Assembly (NCBI GenBank): GCA_037176705.1
Contig: CM073899.1
Location: 1,240,001-1,304,000, forward strand
Reading direction: 5' to 3'
From: Molossus alvarezi
Lineage: Eukaryota; Chordata; Mammalia; Chiroptera; Molossidae
DNA: 64,000 nt
The notes below the pieces were generated by a model that was not told the origin of the DNA, ran no database searches, and worked only from the letters and a program-made list of their open reading frames with translations. Below, in pieces: positions 47,064 through 57,704 of the stretch (within the stretch, counting starts at the first letter, position 1; each line of letters opens with the position of its first letter). A program made the translations under genes and the position numbers.

Positions 47064-47700
47064 CCCTGCCCATTGCCTTGACATGGCTGATCCCAGGAGG
47101 GCCTTGCTGCTTTTTACTAAAGACTTTGGATTACTACAAAGACCCAAGAAACACAAAAGAAATAGTCTTAAATGCAAATGTGCTCACAACCTGCAAAATA
47201 ACAGTCTTGCCCCTGCTGGGAGCCCCCAACTGCTCAGCTTACTCACCAGAACTGTCTGGCAGGTTGGAGGTCAAGCCAGCAGTTTTGAGCTGAAGAATCA
47301 CAGAAGATGTGTTTTGGCCTCAAGACCCATGAACCTTCCAGGGCATAGTATTGTTACCTTTATGACCTGCCCTCCTTGAAGCCAAGATGCTACTTCCCCA
47401 GGGAGCCAACTCTGGCCAGTGCCCAGACTCAGAGCTGGGTGGCCAGAGGCCAAAGGTTGGCCTCTCATTGGAAGCACCTGTGCCAAACACAAAGCCCAAT
47501 CAACCCAGCTTTGGGCTCCAGCTTCCAACCAGACAAGTGACCCCAGCACCACCCACTTGTGGTTTTCCGTACTCTCCAGTCTCATAGAAAGAAACAAAAG
47601 AACAAAACTGTATTTTATTATACTATTTTTCTTATACTATTAAGTTAATATAAAATGTATTTTAAATACATTTAATAAAATGCTACTACAATAATTTAAT
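47064..47700 (+). other. Probable 3' UTR of the PACS2-like copy
   Basis: Unique sequence after the stop codon, becoming AT-rich with AATAAA motifs near 47,672 and 47,704. No clean poly-A tail or target duplication marks the end, so the boundary is uncertain. Confidence 0.4.
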
Positions 47701-48490
47701 TTAAATAAAATGGAATTTAACAGTGTGATCCTTCATGGTGTACATTCCAGAAGCATTAAGTGCATTCACAATTTTTCACAACCATCAGTCATCACAACCA
47801 CACTGTAGATGCAAAAACATTGTCATCCAGACAAACCCAGGGCCTGGTCTCAGTCACTGCTCATCCTCCCCACTCAGCCCCTGACAATCCCTAGTTTTAT
47901 TCTGTTACCATGGATTATTGACCTATCATTAATTTTTTGTGGAAGTACAATCTTATCATAAATGGTCTTTTTGAGGGGAAGGGGTCGAGTTTTTGTCATT
48001 TATTTAGTCAACAACAAATAATTATCTTCTAAGTGTCAGGCCATGTACTTGGCACAGGGAATGGAGATAAACCACAGCTCTAAAAAGACACATAAATGAG
48101 TAAATAAGCAAACACAATGGGAAGTGTGATATACGGAGCAGAGGAAAGTCATCCTGTTTAGGTCCATAGGAAAGAGAAACCAGTGGCATTTTTATGTCAA
48201 GAAAACACAAGGTGATGGTTCTCAGCATGTGGCTGGTGAATTTCTTCCATCTGAATCATCTGCGTCACATATCAAACCACAGGTTCCCAGTTCCCAGCAT
48301 TTTCTGCAAAAATGACAATCCAGTGGGTTGGAATTTACAACCTGGGAACTTGTCTTTGAAATTACTGCAGGTAATTCTACTGCAACTTAACTATTGAGAA
48401 CCTGTGAGATAATAAGGTTGCTCCTTCACCTGGATGAAGAATGACCTGCGTGTCGAAAATGCTCATTTGTGTTGGTGTTTAATGAAAGAC
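47701..48490. other. Ancient repeat-like and unique sequence
   Basis: 47,735-47,800 (attaagtgcattcacaattt) resembles the 3' UTR of old L1 families. The remainder is not recognised. Confidence 0.4.
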
Positions 48491-48499
48491 CGGCAGTAA

Positions 48500-48715
48500 A
48501 GAGAAAGGGAACTGATAGTTACTGAGCTCTGCTGTGGTCTATATATAAGATAATTTAATTCTCACACCAGTCTTATGTAGCAGATATGATTATTATACCC
48601 ATTTTACAGATAAAGAACTCAGAGTTTAAATAGTTCATTCAATAACACCGAGCTCATGAATCACGGCACTATCTGAACCCATATTCATTTAACTCTAAAG
48701 AATGTTTCTTTTCTT
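48500..48715 (+). mobile_element. MIR SINE
   Basis: The order 'taatttaattctcacacca', 'cccattttacagataaagaactcag' (in part), 'ccgagctcatgaatcacggc' and 'ctgaacccatattca' is the MIR core and 3' part in plus orientation, strongly diverged as expected for this ancient family. Confidence 0.75.
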
Positions 48716-48724
48716 TGCTTTTTA

Positions 48725-48982
48725 ACCTTCAGCTGAGAATATTTTTCTAATTATTTATTTATGTATAGTAGATAAAGTGTGAGGGAGGAAGAATGAGAGA
48801 GAGTGTGTGAAAGAGAAAGAAACAGAAACATAGGAGTGTGAGGGACACATTGAACAGTTGCCTCCCACAGGATCATGACTGGAACTGGGGATGGAACTTG
48901 CAACTGAGGTATGTGCCCTTGATTGGGACTCTTTGGTCTACAGGCTAATGGTCTAACCACTGAGCCAAAGTAGCCAGGGCAA
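48725..48982 (-). mobile_element. Ves-type SINE
   Basis: Tail 'aaccttcagctgagaatatt' near 48,724; purine-rich middle; head near 48,980 (gccctggctactttggctca on the minus strand). Confidence 0.85.
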
Positions 48983-50170
48983 GGCCTGTCCACTTCCATA
49001 ACATCATATTGTACCAGGGAAAAAGTTTCCTGATAACATTTCACATTTCTCTTAGTTCTTTGCCAGATCTTGCCAGGTAAATAGAAAGAACAGCACACGG
49101 ACAGCATGCACGGCCTGGGTACGTTCCCACTCACCACATTCAGGGTTGACAAGCAGATCTCATGCACCAGCAGCAGAGGGGCCATGTTAGATCAAGAGAA
49201 AGAAAGTCAGTGTACATTTTTGGTGATTCCAGCAAACTATGGAGTCCAAAGATGGGTTTGGATCAAATCACCTTCAGCACTGACCCTGGACACAGCACCC
49301 AGCTGAGATTTCACTGCTGAGCCTAATAAAGGTTGTATCCAGGCTATATTTTCTCCAACCCAATCTCAGAATATGTGTTTTCAGCCACTTTTCATATAAT
49401 ACTGGTGTGGGTTAGACTTGTTTAAAAGGGCCAACAAACATGCAAATCTAGATTTAAGCTTTTCTTATGAGAAAAATAAATGCATTTACACTGCACTGAT
49501 TCACCCCCTTCAAATACACAGCTTCCGAAAAGCACAGTTAGAAAAGCAGGTGCCACATCCTATAGTTTAAACATATTCAGGCCCTGTGCCTGTGTGTGTC
49601 TGGGTGGACCTGAAAGTACTGATACTTCAAAATCAAGGAAGGACCTGTGCAAGTGAAAACTCTGGCACCATCTGCATGAAGTCTTGGTCCTGATGGCAGT
49701 ATCTGGCTGTCCTTGAGTCTAAGCAGGACATCTGGGTTATGTCTGTGGCCAGCCATCTGGCACATGGAAAGAGGAGATAAAGCTCACATCCAACTATCCC
49801 AACCGTCATGCGTGTCCTGCCAGAAGTTTAGGAAGGTGAGGAACTAAGCATCTGGGAGCTGTGCAAGCCAAATGTCCAGGACACAAATACACTTGGAACA
49901 ACATGTTACACTGGGTAAAATTAAGTCAACTGGCCTGCAGATCCTTGGCTGACTCTGGTTAGGATCCCAAACACTGAAAAAGGAAACTTCAAGCATGCAG
50001 AGAGACAATCATCACAATGTGTGTGTACCATGGTCAATGATCAATGGGGAAATGCTACCTGGATGCACGAATGAGGGTTTAACCAAGATGGAGACCACGC
50101 ATCTCCAGGGTTCTTGTTTCTTCAGGTACTGACTCTCCTTGTTGTTTGGCCAGTTGATTTTTTTTTCCTC
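48983..50170. other. Unique sequence
   Basis: No gene was recognised. On the minus strand, 49,185 downward, an ATG opens a short hydrophobic stretch (MAPLLLVHEICLSTLN) followed by GTGAGT, which superficially resembles a leader exon, but no V-like exon follows. Confidence 0.4.
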
Positions 50171-50980
50171 TGAAATAATCACACTCATTTCCTAGAGTCA
50201 TGAAGACACTTTGAGTGTGCCGGAGCACAAGTCATGTGTGTGTACATATTGTACCTTACAACTTTTCTGAATCCACTTTTACTTCTATCAGTTTTCTGGT
50301 GCAGTGTTTAGGTTTTTCCATATAATATATCATGTTATCTGCATACACATAGAAAGAGACATTTTAACATGTTTTATTTTTTTATTTAAACACTTTTATT
50401 TATTTTTCTTGTGTAATTATTGTGATAGAAACTTCCAGTTCTGTTGAATAAAAGTAGTCACCGGGGTGCCCTTTTGTTGGTCCTGATCTCAGAAGAGTAG
50501 CTTTGACATTTTCTCTCTGCAGCATAATGTCACTTGTTGGCTTCTCCAATGTGGCCTTTTAAAATGTTGACATAAATCTCTTCTGTACCTATTTTATGAA
50601 GAATCGTAATCATAAGGTCATTTTCAATGTTTTAAATGCTTCTTTCTACATCTATTTATAAGATGGTATAGTTTATGTTTTATTGTGTGAATGACGTGGA
50701 GCACATTTAATGACTTAACCTATGTCCAATCATCCTTGCATTCTAGGTCAGTATGTCAGTGATCTTGGTCAAGGATGCTTGCAATGTGCTGTTCAGCTTT
50801 CTTGTATATTGTTGAGGATTTCTGCACTTAAGATTACCAGGGATGTTGACCTGTCATTTTTATGTACCTACTGGCTTTCATATGAGTTTCATGGTCACCT
50901 CAATACATTTGTTTGGAAGTCTTGTCTCTTTTAATTATTGGATGAGTTCAAGAAGGGTTGATTAAAACATTATAAATTCT
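50171..50980 (-). mobile_element. Decayed L1 fragment
   Basis: Order of motifs on the minus strand (for example 50,320-50,345 'tatcatgttatctgcatac', 50,860-50,930) follows the L1 RT region, with heavy divergence. Boundaries approximate. Confidence 0.55.
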
Positions 50981-51182
50981 AGCCAGACCGGTGTAGCTCA
51001 GTGGATGGAGCATCATCCTATGGACTGAAAGGTCCTGGTTTGATTCCTGGTCAGGGCACAAGACAGGGTTGTGGGCTCGATCATGAGTAGAAGGTGTGCA
51101 AGAGGCAGCCGAGTGATGTCTCTCTCTCACATGGATGTTTCTCTTTCCCCTCCCCTCTCTCTAAAATAAATAAATAATAAAA
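50981..51182 (+). mobile_element. Ves-type SINE
   Basis: Head 'ctagccagaccggtgtagctc' at about 50,980, B-box-like ctggtttgattcctgg, and tail (aaataaataaataataaaaa) at 51,165-51,183. Confidence 0.85.
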
Positions 51183-51198
51183 AGTTATAAATTTTTGT

Positions 51199-51358
51199 TC
51201 TAGCTGTTTTAGCTCAGCATTTAAGAGTGTTGGTCTGGAGATTGAAGTGTCACAGGTTTGATTTTTGGTTAAGGGCACATGTCTGGGTTGAAGGTTTGAC
51301 CCCGACCCTGGTCAGGATCGGGTGGGAGGCAACCACTGGATGTGTCTTCTCACATCAA

Positions 51359-51418
<60 letters not shown>

Positions 51419-51492
51419 TGTCCCTTCCACTTTGCCTAAAATCAATGGAAAATTAACCTCAGGTGAGGATTAACAACAACAACCAAAAAACT
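51199..51492 (+). mobile_element. Ves-type SINE with long (TC)n
   Basis: Head 'ttctagctgttttagctcag', diverged; (TC)n of more than 50 bp at 51,362-51,414; tail 'aacctcaggtgaggattaac' near 51,455-51,475. Confidence 0.85.
51362..51414. repeat. (TC)n microsatellite
   Basis: Pure TC dinucleotide run in the middle of a SINE. Confidence 0.95.
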
Positions 51493-52404
51493 TATCAATC
51501 CTTCTTTGAAGTTTTGATAGAATTCACCTTTAAGTCCATTTGGATGTGGGCTTCTATTTGTTGGCCAGTGTTTGCTACTACCTCAATTAAAAAAAAATTA
51601 ATAGCAATCTTGCAATAATGAGATCAAATATCTAATTTGAGCACCTACTAAGTGGACAGAGAAATACAACTGTTGATATTCTCAGGGTGTGGTCAGTGTG
51701 GAAATTACAGTTGTGCCCAGACCACACATTTATTTTGTATGCCATCCAAAAAAATGAAAGAAAATGATCGTATATAGAATTCATAAAGTGTCTTAGTCCT
51801 GAGAATGCACCTCCTTGACATCCAGCTCCAGGAGCACAAGAAACAGGTCCCAACCACTGTTCTCTGAAATGCACCATGGTTTGTGCTGAAGACACAGCTG
51901 TGCACAACTCCCAAACCCTGGCTGATCTCAGCAATAACAGTAATCCAGGTCCATTGCCAGGGGACGCAGAAGTTCATTGACAGAAAGTTTTGGCTCAAGA
52001 AATTGCTGAGTGACTACCTGGGTCCCCTGAAAAGCAGAGAGGTTTCAGTAAGTTTCACCTTTTGTGGGCAGACATTGCTTGTGTGCGGTTTCCCAAGGCT
52101 CATCTGGGCCCTCTGCATTTTTGTTCCTCCATAAGTGATACACTACGTGGCTGCATGTCAGAATGTTTCTAATAATATAATAAATCTTATAAAACACAGA
52201 CCCATCACTGTAGCCTCAGAATAAAAGGTAAAGAGAGAATCTTGGAGAAACTGCTATATGGAAAAAATGCCTAGAGCCTCAGAGGAAACAGCCATAAACA
52301 CCAACTGCACCTGCTCCTGGGGCTGCAACACAGTTGGTGGGTTCAGAGCACCCCCTGGTGTCCTGAGCGACCCCTGCAGCCCTGCCTTCTGGTCTCCCTC
52401 AGGA
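51493..52404. other. Decayed L1 scrap, then unique sequence 3' of an IGHV segment
   Basis: 51,495-51,580 resembles the L1 RT region. The rest is not recognised until the recombination signal of the IGHV segment. Confidence 0.45.
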
Positions 52405-52443
52405 GGTGTGTGTCTGAGCTCACACTGACTTCCCTTCACTGTG
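52405..52443 (-). promoter_or_regulatory. IGHV recombination signal (23-bp spacer)
   Basis: On the minus strand the heptamer CACAGTG (52,437-52,443) is perfect. A 23-bp spacer and the nonamer ACACACACC (52,405-52,413) follow. It abuts the V coding end. Confidence 0.9.
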
Positions 52444-52865
52444 TCTCCTGCACAGTAATACATGACTGTGTCCTGGCTCTTGGGCTGTTCAGTGTTAAAT
52501 AAATCTGGCTCTTGGAGATGTCCCTGGTGATGCTGACTCGGGATTATAGACTGTGCCTTCATTACCCCATATAACCCTGACCTACTCCAGCCCCTGTCCT
52601 GGAGTCTGGCAGGTCCAATCCACACCATATCTCATTAAAGAGAATCCAGAGACAGTGAAAAGGAGGGAGAGAGTCTGCAAGGACTTCACCAGTCCTGGGC
52701 CCGAATCCTGCAGCTGCACCTTGGACAGGACACCTGGGGACAAATCAGGCCCTGTCAGTCATGTGCAGTCACAATCACCCCACAGACCCCTGTCTGACCT
52801 CTGAGAACCTCACCTTGGGAGGAGAAGACCCAGCAGTCATCTAGACCATGGCTCTTCCTTCCCCA
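52444..52865 (-). pseudogene. IGHV: IGHV pseudogene, clan II (IGHV4-like)
   Basis: V exon at 52,444-52,733, minus strand. After an acceptor (ccccag) it reads [20 protein letters not shown] and on through [12 protein letters not shown], then QTPGQGLE, and near the end YYCA. The series is that of clan II heavy-chain V segments (compare QVQLQESGPGLVKP). Defects: the first disulfide cysteine is replaced (LLFTVSG where LTCTVSG is usual), the FR2 tryptophan codon is a TAG stop, the FR2 arginine is Cys, and a frameshift precedes the DISKSQIYL-like FR3. A poor leader exon may lie at about 52,815-52,860 (minus-strand GTGAGG donor; an in-frame TAG after ATG). The recombination signal is intact, so the segment could rearrange but not encode an antibody chain. 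Confidence 0.85.
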
Positions 52866-54787
52866 GAGACCTCAGTCCTGTGTGAGGAGAGAGCTGTGAG
52901 CCTCCCCAGCCCAGGGGAGGATTTACTGTGGCGCTTGGGGAGAAATTTGCACGTGGGGAGCTCTGTGCTCTTAAATGGGGAGGGATGAGATCGGTGCCCC
53001 ATGTCCTTCTGGGTCCTGAGCTCCTTTCTTTTCCTGGACTCAGGATGTAGGTCTGAGGTGGGAGAGCACTGGGTTATAAGGCACCTTGGAATCAGGTCAG
53101 TGGATGAACCCATGTTTTTAAGTTTAAAAATAAATGCTGGGCTGGGAGAGGGGTTCACAATATTTAACCTCATAGCTCATTAAAATTTCTAATAAAATGG
53201 TTCACATTATATACAAATTTATTTGCAAGTCCAAAGAAACACATTAAGTAGACTCAACGTTGTCAAATTGGACAATCATAACTCCCTATAAAATAACATT
53301 TGATGTCATCCTCGGTGTATAAATCACTGGGGTAAAGAGCAGTCCTCCCTCACTTGGCTGGGTGCCCTGGGCCTGCAGCCTTGGTCTTAGGCCAGCTCCA
53401 GGGGACAGACCTGGTCAGAACCCTCCTCCCATGTGTCCAGAGCAGATCATGCTACAAAGACAGGTTTCAGACACGCTGTGTCCCTCCTTTCTACCTCTCT
53501 CAGGGCAGGGCAGCCCTTTCCTCATGTGAGCAGCTCCAGGTGGCCTCCCAGGTCCTTGAGCAGAGAGAGCATCTGAGACTCAGGGTTCATTTTTTCCCAG
53601 AGAGACTGGGGCACTTTCTATGGACCAGAAGGGTTGGAGATGCGTGTGGACCCTGGACCTGCTGCTGGTCACAGGGTGGTTTTGGAACTTACAGTCCCAG
53701 TATTCCCCTGAGACCCTGGGAGGAAGGGAATCTGGAGGCTAATTTCCTGGGAAGGGGACTGTGAGCTCACAATGGGCTAAAAATCCACATGGGGTGGAAT
53801 CAAAATACAAAGATGCTGAATCTTTTATTAAATTCCGTATGTGGGAGGCAACACTTGGTGGGAATTAACAAGCTGGTAAACGCTTCACCCAGTGTACTAT
53901 CACATGACCCACACATACCACCCTCTCAGCAGACTCAGACTACCAGCCCCCATCCTGAAGAACCTCTTCATGACCTACAACCAGGAGCTTTATGGACTGA
54001 GGGAGATATCAGGGGAAACAGCTTTGAGCCTCGCTGAAGACACCTCATCACGCATGTTAATAACAAAAATGGTCGTGAAGTTCAGGAGCAGTCCCAGGGT
54101 TCACACCTCACAGCTGGAGCAGTTCAGAATTCTGGAGCCGAGAAAAATGGGCTCTTCCAAGGAGTCAAGAGAAATGCATTTCTGGGGACCCACGCTTGGA
54201 GGGTTAGGTGGACTGGTGAGATTTATTGGATGGAAATAAATGCGAGCTCCCATGTTCCTGGTGTGTCATCCGTGGGCTGTCCCTCAGCTCCATCTACTGG
54301 GAGAAGTCCAGTCTGAACCTCATGGAATCCCTCAGGGTGTGAGCACCACCAGACCCAACATCTGAAGCTACTGAGGTGGGAGCCCCTCCGGGTGCACAGA
54401 AAGGCCACAGCCATCAGCGCAGTGTGCAGGCTGCGGGGACTGTGAGCGCCACGAGGGCCTTTTTTTCTTTATTTGATGGACCACCGCTCTGCTCCTGCTG
54501 GCAGGTGAGCCTGGGAGCTGCTGTCTGCAGCCCAGCGGTCTGTTCTGTCGGCATCTTCAGCATGACACTGGAGAAAACCCAGGAGCCCATGTCAGAGGAA
54601 GAGGACACCCCAGACGACAACAGAAACCCAGGGCTCAACCTCCACCTACACACAGTACTGGGTTTAATGCGGGTCCTGATCTCTGGGTTCTGAGCACCTC
54701 TTGGTGCCCAGAGCGCCCCCTGGTGTCCTGAGAGACCCTGGAGTTCTGAGCGCCCCCTGCAGCCCCATCCTCCTGTCTTTCTGATGA
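52866..54787. other. IGHV intergenic spacer
   Basis: Unique sequence with no other V remnant recognised. The stretch 54,700-54,780 (gagcgccccctggtgtcctg and similar) repeats the 3' flank pattern found at 52,345-52,395, as expected for duplicated V units. Confidence 0.55.
52945..52952 (-). promoter_or_regulatory. Degenerate IGHV octamer
   Basis: atttgcac on the plus strand differs by one base from the inverted octamer ATTTGCAT, at a suitable distance upstream of the clan II segment. Confidence 0.45.
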
Positions 54788-54826
54788 GGTGTGTGTCTGG
54801 GCTCACAATGACTTCTCCTCACTGTC
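54788..54826 (-). promoter_or_regulatory. IGHV recombination signal, altered heptamer
   Basis: On the minus strand the heptamer is GACAGTG (54,820-54,826; first base changed from the CACAGTG consensus), followed by a 23-bp spacer and the nonamer ACACACACC (54,788-54,796). The first three heptamer bases are the most critical for cleavage, so function is doubtful. Confidence 0.85.
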
Positions 54827-55266
54827 TCTGGCACAGTAATACACAGCTGTGTCCTCAGCTCTCAGTTTGTTCATTTGCAGATACAGCTTGTTCTGAGCAT
54901 TGTCTCTGGAGATGGTGAATCAGCCCTTAACAGAGTACACATAGCTCGTGGTACTACTATCAGAATTAGCATCTCCTACACGCTCCAGCTCCTTCCCTGG
55001 AGCCTGGCTGACCCACTGCATTCAGGTGTCACTGAAGGTGAATCTAGGGGCTGCACAGGACAGTCTCAGAGACCACCCAGATTGCACCAAGGTTCCCCCA
55101 GACTCCACCAGCTGTACCTCACACTGGACACCTGCAAAAACAAAGATGTCCTGGTCAGGAGACTGTCACACATCCACTGTTTTTTTCTCTCATCCACTCA
55201 CACACTCAGTGTCTCTTGTTCTTTTAAAACGGCCACTAGAAAAACCCAGCCAAGCACACACTCCAT
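54827..55266 (-). pseudogene. IGHV: IGHV pseudogene, IGHV3-like
   Basis: Minus strand. Leader exon 55,221-55,266 (MECVLGWVFLVAVLK) is close to the usual IGHV3 leader. The V exon, 54,827-55,131, follows a TTTGCAG acceptor and the GVQC leader end. It reads [20 protein letters not shown], then [44 protein letters not shown] and [11 protein letters not shown]. Both disulfide cysteines and the FR2 tryptophan remain. Defects: TGA at 55,022-55,024 in CDR1, TGA at 54,920-54,922 replacing the first FR3 arginine, and the leader donor GT changed to AA at 55,219-55,220. The 89-bp intron is otherwise normal. A functional-looking promoter lies upstream. Confidence 0.92.
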
Positions 55267-55361
55267 GGTGAGCGGTCTATGTTCAGTCCTGATCAGGGAT
55301 TGGGGTCACCTGGCGATCCCAGGGCTGGGCTCCTGTTCCAGAGCTACAGGGTTGGGGCTGG

Positions 55362-55396
55362 AATAAATTTTATGAGGCCAAAGGCCCTATTTGCAT
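55362..55396 (-). promoter_or_regulatory. IGHV octamer and TATA-like box
   Basis: ATGCAAAT on the minus strand (plus 55,389-55,396), about 125 bp upstream of the IGHV3-like ATG, with a CATAAAATTTATT TATA-like run at about 55,362-55,374 between octamer and ATG. The octamer binds OCT1/OCT2 and OCA-B in B cells. Confidence 0.8.
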
Positions 55397-56859
55397 GTTC
55401 TCTTACTATATATGGAGCTCTGAGGCTGGAGACCTGCAGAGAGGACAGTGCCTCAGAGCAGGTGTGAGTGTCCTGGGTGGGGGGAGGGGGATTGTGGTCA
55501 TTACAGCATTTCAATAACTAAATAGTAATTATAGAAACATTTGGGGCTTGTTCAACTGTCCACATAAGGTAACAGGGAATACCCATCACTGGCCTGTGCT
55601 CCTCCTCATTGGCCCCCTTGACTCCCCTGAACCAACTCCAGGGCAGAGCAGGAGCTGCCCGTGGGGGTGCAGACCCCTTGTAGGTAAATGAGAACATGAA
55701 TGAAGGACTGTATTCTTGTGTTACCCACACGTAAGGGCTGGAGAGGAGCAAACACGTGGAAATAGTCCACAAGCTGCAGGTCTTGTAAAAGGACATCATG
55801 TACATGGTGTGTTGGTGGCCTTGGCTCAGAGTGTCTCTGGCATCCTGACCTTCAAGAAGACAAAGAAGATAGAGTGTTGAGAAGATGCTTCTCTATCCCT
55901 GAAACTCAGAAACACTGAGAAGTCAGGGATATTCATGGAACTGAAGGTGAGGTTGTGGGTTTCCCACACCTAGAAGTCCATGTTCAGAGGGTCTCTCTGC
56001 ATAGACAGTTATAAAGGATATAAAGGAGGTGATATAATGGAACAATCAGTGATGTAATTGTGGCTCATGATACATATGATCAGTGAGGAGGGCTGTTGTC
56101 TGAGTCATGCTGGGAACCTTTGTATATTATGTGCAAAGGGGCTTTGTCCTATTTGAGACATTTAGCAATCTGAGATCCAAATATTTTCCAGGGTAATCTA
56201 GACAGGTCTTTTTATGAGAAGTGTTTATATCAGAGGGAGGCAGAGGGAGATTAGGCTCCAGGAGGACAAGGACTCGCTGGGACCTCTGAGGTCAGGGACC
56301 TATTCCTGGTGTGGAGATGAAGAAAAAGGCCACGGGACAGAGATGCAGTTCTGGCAGTTGGAAAAGACCAGAAAACAGGCTCCCCTGTCTGAGATGGTTC
56401 AGGCAGCTGTAACAAAATGCATGGCTGGTAATATAATAAACAACACACATTTGTGTCTCACAGATGTGGAGGCCGAGAGTTCTCGATCAAGGTGCCTACT
56501 GGAGAGGGAAGTCCTCCTGGTTCTTGTCTGACAGCCTCTTGCTGGGTCTGTACATGGTGGGGGGGACAAGCAGGACCTCTGAGGCTCCATTAGGAGAGCA
56601 CTGATCCCATCAGGAGGGGCTTTCATGAACTAAGCATCTCCCTGAGACCCCCCCTCCCCCCACTTCCCAATGTCATTCTCTTTGAGGATGAGGATTTCAA
56701 CATGTGATCTTGGACAGCACAGGTTTTCAGACCACAGTGCCATCCTGGAGCCTCTGCAGGAGGGTGGTCCTGCCTCCCCCCTCACCTCAGCCCAGTGAGG
56801 TGGATTCATGCTCTGACCTTCAGACTGTAGGGAATGACCATGTGCAGACTGCAGCCAGG
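55397..56859. other. IGHV intergenic spacer
   Basis: Unique sequence. No gene, V remnant or RNA gene was recognised. Confidence 0.5.
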
Positions 56860-57128
56860 TCACACACTGCAGGCCCTGTTCTGGGGCCTGTCACACCAGT
56901 GCACATAGTTGCTGGTGAAGGTGGATCCAGAAGCCTTGCAGGAGACCTTCCCTGAGGCCCCAGGCTTTCTCCCCTCAGCCCCAGACTGCACCTGCTGCCC
57001 CTGGGAGTGGACACCTGTGCAGAGGAGACAGGAGTGGGTGAAAATACCTCTGAGTGTACCTGGTCCCCTCCTCAGCACTTACTTGTAGCCACTGCCACCA
57101 GGAGGAGGGTTCTCCAGCCCCAGTCCAT
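56860..57128 (-). pseudogene. IGHV: IGHV pseudogene, IGHV1-like, 3'-truncated
   Basis: Minus strand. Leader exon 57,083-57,128 reads MDWGWRTLLLVAVAT and ends at a perfect GTAAGT donor. The V exon begins at 57,014 after a gcacag acceptor and reads [20 protein letters not shown], then [20 protein letters not shown]. This matches the clan I/IGHV1 pattern (QVQLVQSGAEVKKPGAS), with the first cysteine and the tryptophan kept. FR2 is damaged ([12 protein letters not shown]) and a TGA follows at 56,860-56,862. I can find no CDR2, FR3, YYC or recombination signal downstream, so the 3' half is missing or unrecognisable and the segment cannot rearrange. Confidence 0.9.
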
Positions 57129-57229
57129 GGTGAGGGACTGAGCTGTGGGCATTTTGGTGGGGGGTGTGGCTGTGGGTGACACTCTCAGGTCACAGACTTA
57201 TCCATATGTAATCTGGTCTCCTTCATCTC

Positions 57230-57246
57230 ATTTGCATATTCATGAG
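57230..57246 (-). promoter_or_regulatory. IGHV promoter: octamer plus heptamer
   Basis: On the minus strand CTCATGA (57,240-57,246) lies 2 bp upstream of ATGCAAAT (57,230-57,237), about 100 bp before the leader ATG. This is the canonical IGHV promoter pairing, perfectly preserved ahead of a dead V segment. Confidence 0.92.
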
Positions 57247-57704
57247 GCAGACTATTTCGTAGCGGAGGTTTGGACCCCACCTAAGAGATGATAGAGGTCA
57301 CAGGGACAATGCTCATTGGGAGTCTGAGGGTCTACATCCCAATCCTGGTAGGAGGATATGTGTCCCCTGCCAGGTCCCTGAGCTCTGTGCACAATGAGCT
57401 CCTCGCATCCCCCAGGGCTGGGTTACAATGAGGGAGCACTGAGTCCCCACGGAGTGGAGGCTTCCACCTGTAAATGGGAGAGAAGAGACAAAAGCCCAGA
57501 AAACGCCCCCTGTGTCATCCCTGAGCCTGGATCCTTCACGCTGATAATCACTGAGATTCTCCTGGATTGAGGTGTATATCAGTTGTTGGTTAGTTTTATT
57601 GCTGAGTAGTAGTTTGTTGACAAATGTTCTCTAGTTTCCTTATTTATAAAATTAAAAGATTTTTAGGTTGTCGTAGCTCTTGACACAAATAATGCTCTAT
57701 ATAT
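57247..57704. other. Unique sequence
   Basis: No feature recognised between the IGHV promoter and the next L1. Confidence 0.45.

Noticed and set aside
46596..47177. Minus-strand 193-codon open frame
   Set aside because: Antisense shadow of the PACS2-like reading frame.
49106..49306. Hydrophobic ATG stretch with GTGAGT on the minus strand as an immunoglobulin or receptor leader exon
   Set aside because: No V-like exon, acceptor or octamer promoter is present at the expected distances.
56700..56859. FR3 and recombination signal for the IGHV1-like segment
   Set aside because: No YYC, CDR2 or FR3 words and no heptamer-nonamer pair could be found.
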